From Holophagae bacterium (lineage in GTDB: Bacteria > Acidobacteriota > Holophagae > Acanthopleuribacterales > Acanthopleuribacteraceae), in the NCBI GenBank assembly GCA_030429565.1, contig JAUIFE010000038.1:1-61442 (forward strand): DNA of 61,442 nucleotides, written 5' to 3'. The notes under the pieces were generated by a model. The model was not told the DNA's origin, did not search any database, and worked only from the letters and a program-made list of their open reading frames with translations. Of the stretch, positions 25,901-34,222 are shown one piece after another. Both the position numbers and the translations under genes were made by a program. Numbering within the stretch: the first letter of the stretch is position 1; every line of letters starts with the position of its first letter.

Positions 25901-26656
25901 ATGAGTCAACATATCTTGGTAATCGAAGACGAACCGGCAATTGCCGACACCATTACCTATGCCTTGGAAACAGAAGGGTTTCGCTGTACCTGGTGTGCGA
26001 CGGCGTCGGCGGGCGAAGCGGCCTTAGCGGAACAGGCGGTCGATCTGATTGTGTTGGATGTGGGTTTGCCCGATCTCAACGGCTTTGAATTGTGCAAGCG
26101 CATTCGCAAGAGCCGCATGGTGCCGATTATTTTTCTGACGGCGCGAGCCGACGAAATTGACCGGGTCGTTGGTTTGGAAATCGGCGCCGACGATTACGTC
26201 GTTAAACCCTTTAGTCCACGTGAATTGGCGGCACGAGTGCGGGCGGTATTGCGGCGGTATGCCGCCGTCGCGCAGGCGACGCCGTCAGCGCCCGTTGCCA
26301 AGGCGAGCCACGTCGCCGCCTCTTCGGACCCGGCCACGGCCGGCAAGACGTCGCCGGCACCATCACCGCGTTTCCAAATTGACGAAGCACGCATGGCGAT
26401 TATGTATTTCGGCACGCGTTTGCACCTTTCTCGTTACGAATACCGCTTGTTAAAAATACTGGTGCAGCGGCCGGGTTTGGTCTACACCCGCGATCAGCTC
26501 ATGGAATTGGCGTGGGATGAGCCCGACGCCAGCATGGATCGCACCGTTGACGCCCACATCAAATCCCTGCGTGCCAAACTCAAAGCCGTGCGCGCCGGCT
26601 ATGATCCCATCAGCACGATTCGCGGTGTTGGTTACGCATTAAAAGAAAACGAATGA
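25901..26656 (+). CDS. creB: CreB-like OmpR-family response regulator
   Basis: 251 residues from the ATG at 25901. The receiver has D10/E11, phospho-acceptor D53 (LIVLDVGLPDLNGFELC), T80 and K102 (GADDYVVKPFSPRE). The C-terminal winged helix has SRYEYRLLKILVQRPG, DRTVDAHIKSLRAKL and STIRGVGYAL. These segments match E. coli CreB closely. An Ala/Ser/Pro-rich linker of about 35 residues between the domains is longer than usual. The gene is divergent from the sortase target and its stop abuts the kinase frame. Dedicated sortase systems in marine proteobacteria also carry their own regulator pair, so control of the sortase target is likely. Confidence 0.8.
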   Translation: MSQHILVIEDEPAIADTITYALETEGFRCTWCATASAGEAALAEQAVDLIVLDVGLPDLNGFELCKRIRKSRMVPIIFLTARADEIDRVVGLEIGADDYVVKPFSPRELAARVRAVLRRYAAVAQATPSAPVAKASHVAASSDPATAGKTSPAPSPRFQIDEARMAIMYFGTRLHLSRYEYRLLKILVQRPGLVYTRDQLMELAWDEPDASMDRTVDAHIKSLRAKLKAVRAGYDPISTIRGVGYALKENE

Positions 26657-28132
26657 TTGCAACGTCGGGCAACCTCACGGGGGTTGCGGGAGGCCGTTAT
26701 CAAAGTTCGCACGCGCATGATTTTGGCGTTTATCGCCATGGTAACCGCCGGCTTTTTTTATCTACTCCACCGCATTGATCAATCGGTGCGGCCCATTTAC
26801 CTGGTGGCGGTTGAAGACGACATGATCGAGCTGGCAACCCTGTTGTCCAGCGATATCGCCATGCGCTCCGAGGACGGTGTTTTAAATTTAGAAGGGTTTC
26901 GCGAGTTGATCAGCAAAGCCATGTGGCGTCGTTTTGAGGCTGAAATTTACGACCGCACCAAGGACCGCATTGAGTTTGGCGTCTACGTCGTCGACCAGCA
27001 AGGGATCGTGATCTTTGACAGTTTAGATCAAGAAAAATGCGGCCTCGATTACAGTGAATGGATCGATGTGCGGCGCACCCTCGCCGGTCACTACGGCGCC
27101 CGCGCCTCCTGGGAGGTTGACCCCACCTCGCCGGACCAGCGCGTGCAAGTTTTTTATGTGGCCTCGCCGATTCAGGTCGAGGGGCGCGTTTTGGGTGCGG
27201 TGTCCGTGTATAAAACCACCACCAAGGGGTTCAGTTATTTTCGGCAAGTCCGGCGTGAAACGATGCGCGGCGCGATCTTGGTCTCGGTGTTGGTGTTGGT
27301 GTGGGGTTTGATGATTACCCACTGGATTAATCGTCCCATTCAACAATTAACCGAATATGCGCAAACCATTCGCGACGGTGGCCGTGCTGCAACGCCCTTA
27401 TTGGGGAGTCGCGAAATGGAGTCGATGGCTCATGCCTTTGACGAGATGCGTGAGGCCCTGGAAGGCAAGGCCTACGTCGAGCAATACGTGCAGACCTTGA
27501 CCCATGAGATTAAAAGTCCGTTATCGGCGATTCGCGGTGCCGCAGAACTGCTGGAAGAACCGATGACGGAAGAGCGCCACGCTCGTTTTGTCGCCAATAT
27601 TCGCGGTGAAGCAGATCGCATTCAGCAGTTAATCGATCGTTTGCTCGAGCTGTCGGCGATTGAGAACCGCAAAGGCCTGCGCCGCATTGACCCGGTAGCC
27701 TTCGATGATTTAATTCGAGAAATATTGGATGAGCTCAACCCGGTGATTGAGTCGAAGCAACTGGTGGTTACCTTCGACGCCGACGAGCGCAAAAAGACGA
27801 AGGGCGAGCGTTTCCTGCTTAAGTTGTTGTTGCGCAATCTTCTGCAAAACGCATGTGAGTTTACGCCGACCGCCGGTGCCATTCACATTTATTACGGCGA
27901 GCAGTCGATCCACATTCATGACGGCGGTCCCGGCATTCCTGATTACGCTTTAAACCGCGTCTTCGAACGTTTTTACTCTTTGCAAAGACCCGAAACCGGT
28001 AAAAAGAGTTCGGGTTTGGGTTTGAGCATTGTGCGCCAAGTGGCCGAACTGCATCAGGGTGATATTCATTTGCGCAACCATCGCGACGGGGGCGCCGAGG
28101 CCGTGTTCGTCTTTCGCTTGCTGTCGCGTTAG
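26657..28132 (+). CDS. creC: CreC-like sensor histidine kinase
   Basis: 491 residues if the TTG directly after the creB stop is used. The start is uncertain: GGGAGG at 26688 sits before KVRTRMILAFIAM but no ATG follows it at normal spacing. TM1 is residues 22-40 and TM2 about 215-235. Between them is a periplasmic sensor with GVYVVDQQGIVIFDS and RRTLAGHYGARAS, similar to CreC. HAMP follows, then H-box LTHEIKSPLSAIRGAAELL, N-box LLRNLLQNACEFTP, and G-boxes with HDGGPGIPDYALNRVFERFYSL. The last phrase is nearly the same in E. coli CreC. It forms a pair with the regulator just upstream. Confidence 0.8.
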   Translation: MQRRATSRGLREAVIKVRTRMILAFIAMVTAGFFYLLHRIDQSVRPIYLVAVEDDMIELATLLSSDIAMRSEDGVLNLEGFRELISKAMWRRFEAEIYDRTKDRIEFGVYVVDQQGIVIFDSLDQEKCGLDYSEWIDVRRTLAGHYGARASWEVDPTSPDQRVQVFYVASPIQVEGRVLGAVSVYKTTTKGFSYFRQVRRETMRGAILVSVLVLVWGLMITHWINRPIQQLTEYAQTIRDGGRAATPLLGSREMESMAHAFDEMREALEGKAYVEQYVQTLTHEIKSPLSAIRGAAELLEEPMTEERHARFVANIRGEADRIQQLIDRLLELSAIENRKGLRRIDPVAFDDLIREILDELNPVIESKQLVVTFDADERKKTKGERFLLKLLLRNLLQNACEFTPTAGAIHIYYGEQSIHIHDGGPGIPDYALNRVFERFYSLQRPETGKKSSGLGLSIVRQVAELHQGDIHLRNHRDGGAEAVFVFRLLSR

Positions 28133-28401
28133 CGGCGACTGGCTGCGAATTCGACCGGTGTGTCCTCGAGTTCTTCGAACTTGCGTTCCAATTGAAACTC
28201 GCGCGAGGTGGCGATGGTTTCCACATTGGAAAGGCGTTCCTCAATGGCGGCCAACCGGCGTTCCAGGTCGCGCATGCCGTCGTTGCCGGTGTTGTTTTGG
28301 TTCTCGTGACGCATTTTCATATTGGTTAAGGCTAGGTTAAAGCCAAGGGCGATGACGGTTACGAGAACACCGGTGGCGAAAATCAACGTTAAAACTTGCA
28401 T
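28129..28401 (-). CDS. Small TM + coiled-coil protein
   Basis: 90 residues. TAGGAGC is 7 bases before the ATG. The N-terminal TM helix is LTLIFATGVLVTVIALGFNLAL, followed by a polar linker and a heptad-rich helix (DLERRLAAIEERLSNVETIA...FQLERKFEELED). It overlaps the end of creC by four bases on the opposite strand. The architecture resembles phage-shock PspB-like or other envelope-stress adaptors, but the family is not recognised. The CPBP gene lies directly upstream on the same strand (45-bp gap). Confidence 0.65.
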   Translation of the reverse strand: MQVLTLIFATGVLVTVIALGFNLALTNMKMRHENQNNTGNDGMRDLERRLAAIEERLSNVETIATSREFQLERKFEELEDTPVEFAASRR

Positions 28402-28446
28402 TGTGGCAGCTCCTAAATGGGGAATTCCGGTGCGCGGGCATCATTA

Positions 28447-29079
28447 TTATAAAGTCCCGGAAAAGAAGTAGCGACCAAGGCCGATGGTAAAAATGAAACA
28501 GCCGTAAAGTGAGTGCTCGAGGCCGACGCAGAACAGGGAGCGGGTGCGCAAATAGGTGCGCGAGAACAAGAAACCGCCAATCAACGTCAGGGCCACGGCC
28601 AACACGTTTTCAAACACGATGTGCATCCAACCAAAGGCCAAGGCGCTCATCCAGACCAACACGCGCTCACGCGGGAAGATGTGGCGATAACGCCTGAACA
28701 AGAAGGCGCGATAAACCAGCTCTTGGGGATACACAGAAAACACGGGATAGAAACAAAGGATGGTGAGGTAGATCGTCGGCTTGGAGTAAGGCAGATCGAA
28801 CAGGCGTTCCGGTTCGCGCAACCAGACCAGCAGGGCCAGGGCCGCCGCGCCGATGACAAAAAAGCCGAACAGCGGCCACAAGACCTTGGCAATGGCGCCG
28901 GGTCGCCACAAAATCGTGCGGTCGAATTCCTTGTCACGCCAGAGGATGGTGCAGCACAGTGCGGTCACAATCAACAGGGTGGGAATCACGGGTAACGGCA
29001 AATAACCGAGCACATACAGCAGCGGTAACAGCCAAAACAAGGCTAGAAATTCCAGTGCAAGGTAAAGGCGCAATTTCAA
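28447..29079 (-). CDS. CPBP-family intramembrane metalloprotease
   Basis: 210 residues, about six TM helices. CPBP/Abi signature motifs: YPQELVYRAFLFRRY (EExxxR-type, with Gln in place of the first Glu), SALAFGWMHIVF (FxxxH) and GLEHSLYG (final His). The family includes CAAX-type prenyl-peptidases and bacteriocin-processing or immunity proteins. The Q-for-E change in the first motif may lower activity, though Q variants occur in the family. It probably forms a two-gene unit with the TM/coiled-coil protein downstream. Confidence 0.8.
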   Translation of the reverse strand: MKLRLYLALEFLALFWLLPLLYVLGYLPLPVIPTLLIVTALCCTILWRDKEFDRTILWRPGAIAKVLWPLFGFFVIGAAALALLVWLREPERLFDLPYSKPTIYLTILCFYPVFSVYPQELVYRAFLFRRYRHIFPRERVLVWMSALAFGWMHIVFENVLAVALTLIGGFLFSRTYLRTRSLFCVGLEHSLYGCFIFTIGLGRYFFSGTL

Positions 29080-29667
29080 AAGGGTCTCCCTTCCAACGTG
29101 GCGATGGTGGTCGATCCAGGCAGATACCGGTCGGCCGGGTGACGGGTTGCCACCACCTGGAGGGCGGTGAATGGCTGCTAGTTGACACGGCGGTTGCAGC
29201 GCAGGGGAGCGCGCCCGAGGTGTCGAATGACGGTGCGTCGGGAAGATGGAGGGTGCGTTTCACGCTGATTCGGAAAGGTGGTTCACGTGCCGAAGGATTG
29301 CGGACGGAAAAGCCCTTTCTCGTTTGCCTTAAGTTAGGTAACAATACTCATCGGAAGCGGTTGTCGAAATCTTGACGAATTTTTAACGGCCTAAAGTTTC
29401 TGGTTGGGACCTAAGGTTTTGGCGTGGGTCGGCGCTCGGCAAAAATAAATCGAAGGATTTAAACGACCGGCGTCAACTAACACGTGAGGGTTGATAACCC
29501 TAAGCCACCTTTGCCCGGCTTACGCAAAAAACGTGTGACACTTTGGTCAGAGGTAACCCTATCGTATCGATGCTCACGCCTGACGTGGCAAACACCAATC
29601 CTGCGGACAGGTGCGCGATTCCCGCACGCCGGCGGCAGGCTGTTCTTTAACCTCGGGAGGAAAGGTG
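29080..29667. other. Intergenic region upstream of the exporter operon
   Basis: 588 bp with no gene I can support. A small palindrome, GGGTTGATAACCC, lies at about 29488-29500. Both the CPBP gene (minus) and the ABC exporter (plus) must have promoters here; none is clear. Confidence 0.45.
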
Positions 29668-30393
29668 ATGACCGAAGTCGTGCCCCTAGAAAACGCGGTT
29701 TTTTCCGTTCGCGGCCTGACCAAGCATTACGACATGGGCGAAGTTCAAGTCCAGGCCTTGCGCGGTGTCGATATCGATTTGTATGCCGGTGAGTTCTCTG
29801 TCCTATTGGGGCCTTCCGGCAGCGGCAAATCGACCTTGCTCAACATTCTCGGTGGTCTTGACCTGCCCAGTGACGGCCAGGTGTCTTACCAAGGTACCGA
29901 TCTGTCCCACGCCGACGAAGCTGTTTTAACCGACTTTCGACGCCGTCACGTGGGTTTTATTTTTCAGTTTTACAACCTGATTCCCAGCTTAACCAGCCGC
30001 GAAAACGTGGCACTGGTTACCGAGCTCGCGGAACAACCCCTTTCCCCCGAAGAAGCCTTGGCTTTGGTGAAGCTGGACGGCCGGCTTGACCATTTTCCCG
30101 CCCAGCTCAGCGGCGGTGAACAACAGCGGGTCGCCATCGCTCGTGCCATTGCCAAACGGCCTGATATTTTGCTGTGCGATGAGCCCACCGGGGCGCTCGA
30201 CATTCAAACCGGAATCGTGGTGCTTGAAGCCTTGGCACGCATCAACCAGGAGTTGGGAACCACCACCGCCGTCATCACCCATAACCGCGCCATTGCCGAT
30301 ATGGCCGACCGTGTCTTTTCCATGGCCGACGGTAAGATCGTCGACGTTTACCACAACCAACACAAAAAAGCGCCCAACCAATTGGCTTGGTAG
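29668..30393 (+). CDS. MacB/LolD-type ABC transporter ATPase
   Basis: 241 residues from the ATG at 29668, with GGGAGG 7 bases before. Walker A is GPSGSGKSTLLNILGGLD, the Q-loop is FIFQFYNLIPSLT, the signature is LSGGEQQRVAIARA, Walker B is ILLCDEPTGALD and the H-loop is VITHNRA. The sequence LLNILGGLDLPSDGQV is typical of the LolD/MacB/FtsE group that works with FtsX-fold permeases. It lies 11 bp before the permease gene, forming an operon with it and the HlyD-type gene. Confidence 0.9.
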   Translation: MTEVVPLENAVFSVRGLTKHYDMGEVQVQALRGVDIDLYAGEFSVLLGPSGSGKSTLLNILGGLDLPSDGQVSYQGTDLSHADEAVLTDFRRRHVGFIFQFYNLIPSLTSRENVALVTELAEQPLSPEEALALVKLDGRLDHFPAQLSGGEQQRVAIARAIAKRPDILLCDEPTGALDIQTGIVVLEALARINQELGTTTAVITHNRAIADMADRVFSMADGKIVDVYHNQHKKAPNQLAW

Positions 30394-30404
30394 GGGAGGC
30401 GCCC

Positions 30405-32768
30405 ATGAAAAGTCTCGACCGTAAACTGTTCCGTGATCTTTGGCGCTTGAAGGGCCAAATGCTCGCCATTACCTTGGTTTTGGCCGCCGGCGTGACCCTC
30501 TTCGTATTGACCATGAGCAACTACGATTCTCTGGTTTTATCGCGCACCCAATACTATGAACACCACCGTTTTGCCGATGTTTTCGCCGGCTGTAAACGCG
30601 CACCGCGCAGTGTTTTAGCCAAGATGGAGGGCATTAACGGCGTCGCCCAAGTTGAGGGTCGCATCGTTCAAGAAGTGACCTTCGATCTCCCCGACATGAG
30701 TGATCCGGTGACCGGCCGTCTTTTGTCGTTGCCCGATCGCATTGAGGCCGGCCTTAACCGACCCTACCTGCGCGCGGGTCGTTTCCCACGCGCCGGTGTC
30801 GATGACGAGATTTTGGCCGGTGAAGTTTTTATGGAAGCACATGGCTACCAGGTCGGCACGCGCATTAACGCCGTCATCAACGGCCGCGCCAAGAGCCTCC
30901 AAATTGTAGGGACCGCGCTGTCGCCCGAGTTCATTTACGTCCTCAAACCTGGCACCTTGTTTCCCGACAACCTGCGTTACGGCGTGTTTTGGATGCATGA
31001 GGACAGCCTCGAAGCGTCGCTTAACATGGAAGGCGCTTTTAACGACGTCACCCTGCGTCTCAATCGCGACGCCTCGATTGACGAGGTCGTTTACCAGGTC
31101 GATGAGATTTTGGCGACCTATGGCGGTGTGCGCGCCGTCAAACGGAAAAATCAAACATCCCACTGGTTTTTAGAAAACGAAATGACCCAATTACGCAGCA
31201 CTGGTTGGTTCATTCCGTTGGTGTTCTTCGGCGTCGCCGTCTTTTTGTTGAACTTGGTGATCGCGCGTCTGATCCGTGCTCAACGCGAACAAATTGCCGT
31301 GCTCAAGGCTTTTGGTTACGGGTCGTACCAAATCGGTCGCCACTATCTCAAGTTTGTTTTGGTCGTGGTTTTGCTGGGCAATTTGCTCGGCTTGTCCATG
31401 GGGGCTTATTTAGGTGCCAATATGGTTGAGGTTTACGGTTCGCTCTACAAATTCCCTCGCCTCAGCTATATCCTCAGCGTCCACACCGTGCTCGGCGCCT
31501 TGCTGGTCAGTGGTTTGAGCGCTTGTATCGGCAGCCTCTCTACCGTGCGCCGCGCCGTTCTGTTACCGCCCGCCGAAGCCATGAAACCTGAGCCGCCCGC
31601 CCGCTATGGTCCGACCTTTCTGGAACGACTCGGCTTCGGCAACTTGTTATCCGTGCAGATGCAAATGATCCTGCGCAACATGGAACGCGCACCACTGCGC
31701 ACCTTGCTCTCAGGGGTCGGCATCGCCATGGCAACGGGTTTGTTGGTGTTGGGGCGCGTCAATGTCGACGCCTTAGAAGCCTTGATTCGCATTCAGTTTC
31801 AAGTCATTCAGCGCGAAGATATGATGGTCACCTTTTATGAACCCAATGCCCACCGCGCCTTTTTTGAACTGCAGAATTTACCCGGCGTGGCCCTCGCCGA
31901 ACCCATGCGCAGTGTGCCGGTCAATTTGGTTTTTGGTCAGCATGAGAAACAGATTGCACTGCAGGGCGTGCAACACTTGCCGCGCATGCGCCGTTACTTA
32001 AACGCCGACATGCAGCCGATTTCCATGGCGCCTGAAGGTTTGATGCTCGATCGTTTCACCGCCGACAAATACGGTATTCGTCCCGGCCATCGGGTTCAGC
32101 TTGAGGTTTTGGAAGGGGCGCGCCCGACCATTGAATTACCCGTGGTCGGGTTGGTTGAAGAACTCATCGGCGGCGGTGCCTACATGAATATGGCGCGGCT
32201 GCACGAGGCGATGAACGAGGATCGTACCCTCAATGGTGCCTACCTGCTGGTCGATCACAATCGCTGGGACGAAGTGCTTCATCGTCTCAAGCACTCGCCT
32301 AAGATCGCCGGTGTGACGCTGTCTGATGCCGCCCTGCGTGGCTTTATGGACACCGTGGCCCAAAGCATCTTAATCGTCAATTTCTTTAACATTCTCTTTG
32401 CCTCAATCATTGCGTTTGGGGTGGTTTACAATGCCGCCCAAATGTCCGTTGGCGAACGCAGTCGCGATTTAGCCACCTTGCGGGTGCTGGGTTTCACCCG
32501 TGCCGAGATCTCCGATATCCTACTGGGTGAATTGGCGTTTATCACGATTTTGGCGATCCCGTTCGGGTTGGGGCTGGGCTACGTGATGGCCTACGGGGCC
32601 ATTGCCGACCTGCAAACCGAACAATTTCGCATTCCCTTTGCGATTGCCGGCAAAAGCTATGCGATCGCGGTGTTGGTCGTGCTGATCAGCGCACTGGTAT
32701 CCGGGTTGGTGGTACGCCGTCGGCTCGATAAGTTGGATTTGATGGCCGTTTTAAAAACGCGTGAATAA
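30405..32768 (+). CDS. FtsX-fold ABC permease, duplicated (8+ TM)
   Basis: 787 residues from the ATG at 30405 (GGGGAGG before it). A TM helix near residue 25 (MLAITLVLAAGVTLFVLTM) is followed by a large periplasmic MacB_PCD-like domain and an FtsX domain (about 270-410). A second TM plus periplasmic section (about 430-650) leads to a second FtsX domain containing VGERSRDLATLRVLGFTRAEI, the cytoplasmic coupling motif. The double layout is like the DevC/YbhN- or YtrF-type large permeases. The substrate may be a lipoprotein, peptide or drug. Confidence 0.85.
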   Translation: MKSLDRKLFRDLWRLKGQMLAITLVLAAGVTLFVLTMSNYDSLVLSRTQYYEHHRFADVFAGCKRAPRSVLAKMEGINGVAQVEGRIVQEVTFDLPDMSDPVTGRLLSLPDRIEAGLNRPYLRAGRFPRAGVDDEILAGEVFMEAHGYQVGTRINAVINGRAKSLQIVGTALSPEFIYVLKPGTLFPDNLRYGVFWMHEDSLEASLNMEGAFNDVTLRLNRDASIDEVVYQVDEILATYGGVRAVKRKNQTSHWFLENEMTQLRSTGWFIPLVFFGVAVFLLNLVIARLIRAQREQIAVLKAFGYGSYQIGRHYLKFVLVVVLLGNLLGLSMGAYLGANMVEVYGSLYKFPRLSYILSVHTVLGALLVSGLSACIGSLSTVRRAVLLPPAEAMKPEPPARYGPTFLERLGFGNLLSVQMQMILRNMERAPLRTLLSGVGIAMATGLLVLGRVNVDALEALIRIQFQVIQREDMMVTFYEPNAHRAFFELQNLPGVALAEPMRSVPVNLVFGQHEKQIALQGVQHLPRMRRYLNADMQPISMAPEGLMLDRFTADKYGIRPGHRVQLEVLEGARPTIELPVVGLVEELIGGGAYMNMARLHEAMNEDRTLNGAYLLVDHNRWDEVLHRLKHSPKIAGVTLSDAALRGFMDTVAQSILIVNFFNILFASIIAFGVVYNAAQMSVGERSRDLATLRVLGFTRAEISDILLGELAFITILAIPFGLGLGYVMAYGAIADLQTEQFRIPFAIAGKSYAIAVLVVLISALVSGLVVRRRLDKLDLMAVLKTRE

Positions 32769-32799
32769 AGGGGTCCCCGCCATGGGGAAAGGAGTCGTT

Positions 32800-34026
32800 A
32801 TGACGCAACAAGCAGATGCAGGTTCCGCCAAGGGCCGCCGCTTTCGTTTCAATTGGAAATGGGTTGTGGCCGGCCTGGTGTTGATCGCCCTGGTCGCCGT
32901 CATTTTTCAACCCAAGGCGGTTGCCGTCGAGGCCGGTACTGTCACGCGCGGTGATTTGGCCGTCACTGTCGCCGAGGACGGTCGAACCCGGGTCAAACAG
33001 CGCTACACCCTCAGCGCGCCGGTTAGCGGTGTGCTCAATCGGGTCACCCTAAAAGAGGGCGACCACGTTGAAGCCGGCCGCACGCTACTCTTTTCCGTCA
33101 CACCGCAAACTCCCAGCTTGCTGAATACCCGGGATCGTGCCGAACGCGAGGCACGCGTCGCCGTCGCCGAGGCACGCGTCGCCGAAGCCAAAGCGCAAAT
33201 TCCGCGCGTGCGCGCTTCGCTCGGTTTGGCCGAAACGCGTTTGCAACGCCAACAAAAATTGGCCGATCAAGGCGTTGCCAGTCCCGATACTTTCGATCAA
33301 TCCCGAGCCGAGCAGCAATTGCGGCGTGCCGAGTTACGCCTCGCCGAGGATGCCGTGCGGGTTGCCGAATCCGATTTGCGCTTAGCCCGAGCCGGCTTGC
33401 TTTTGGGCGGCGAGACGGCCGGTGCATTGGAAGCTTTTGAGGTAACCGCCCCGATCAACGGCGAGATTTTTCGCGTGTTTCAGGAGAGTCAAGGTTGGAT
33501 TAACCAAGGTGAACCCATTCTTGAAATGGGTGACAGCCGTTTGCTGGAAATTGTGGTTGATATCCTCTCCAAAGACGCCGTGAACATTAAACCTGGTGCG
33601 CCGGTCAGATTGAATCACTGGGGTGGTGACGAGGCCCTTTATGGCAGCGTGCGTTTGATTGAACCCTCGGGTTTCACCAAAACGTCGGCTTTAGGTGTCG
33701 AGGAACAACGCGTCAACGTCGTGGTCGATATTTTGTCGGATCCGGCCACGTGGGCTAGCTTGCGCGACGGGTTTCGTGTCGAAGTCGACATTACTACCTG
33801 GCATGGCAAAGATTTGGTGCTGGTGCCCGCCTCGTCGCTGTTCTGGCTCGACGATCAATGGTGGGTTTACCGGGTTCAAGACGAGCACATTGAGCGGGTT
33901 GCCGTCAGTGTCGGCCACCGCAACGCGCGTTTTGCCGAGGTGAAGCAAGGATTAGCGACTGACGAACGCGTGGTTTTGTTCCCTGGTGACGAAGTACAGG
34001 AGGGGACCAAAGTCACCATTTTGTGA
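32800..34026 (+). CDS. HlyD/MacA-type periplasmic adaptor protein
   Basis: 408 residues from the ATG at 32800 (AAAGGAG before it). An N-terminal TM helix (WVVAGLVLIALVAVIF) is followed by the barrel/lipoyl half-motif (RVTLKEGDHVEAGRTLL). A long Ala/Glu/Arg-rich coiled coil spans about residues 100-190, followed by the second lipoyl half (EVTAPINGEIFRVFQESQGWINQGEPI) and a beta-barrel. A GlmS-type ending is lacking, as usual. It completes a tripartite exporter with the ATPase and permease upstream; the outer-membrane factor is not in the window. Confidence 0.88.
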   Translation: MTQQADAGSAKGRRFRFNWKWVVAGLVLIALVAVIFQPKAVAVEAGTVTRGDLAVTVAEDGRTRVKQRYTLSAPVSGVLNRVTLKEGDHVEAGRTLLFSVTPQTPSLLNTRDRAEREARVAVAEARVAEAKAQIPRVRASLGLAETRLQRQQKLADQGVASPDTFDQSRAEQQLRRAELRLAEDAVRVAESDLRLARAGLLLGGETAGALEAFEVTAPINGEIFRVFQESQGWINQGEPILEMGDSRLLEIVVDILSKDAVNIKPGAPVRLNHWGGDEALYGSVRLIEPSGFTKTSALGVEEQRVNVVVDILSDPATWASLRDGFRVEVDITTWHGKDLVLVPASSLFWLDDQWWVYRVQDEHIERVAVSVGHRNARFAEVKQGLATDERVVLFPGDEVQEGTKVTIL

Positions 34027-34222
34027 GCCCTTTGTTGCCTCAAAATTTATGGAGTAACCATTACTTAACCTTTGGTAGTGTTGCGCCGTTAGGATTTTAT
34101 AGCTGTTCGTGAATTTTTACGAATGTTCTTGTTTGGCGATGCTACGGCTGTTATTGCCGCTTTTGCCGAGTCGGATCGGCATGGTGCCCGCGCGTCCCAG
34201 ACTCGCGCCTTCGGAGGCTGCC

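Noticed and set aside
28934..29375. Frames on both strands upstream of the CPBP gene
   Set aside because: Low-quality peptides without motifs; they overlap the start of a well-supported gene.
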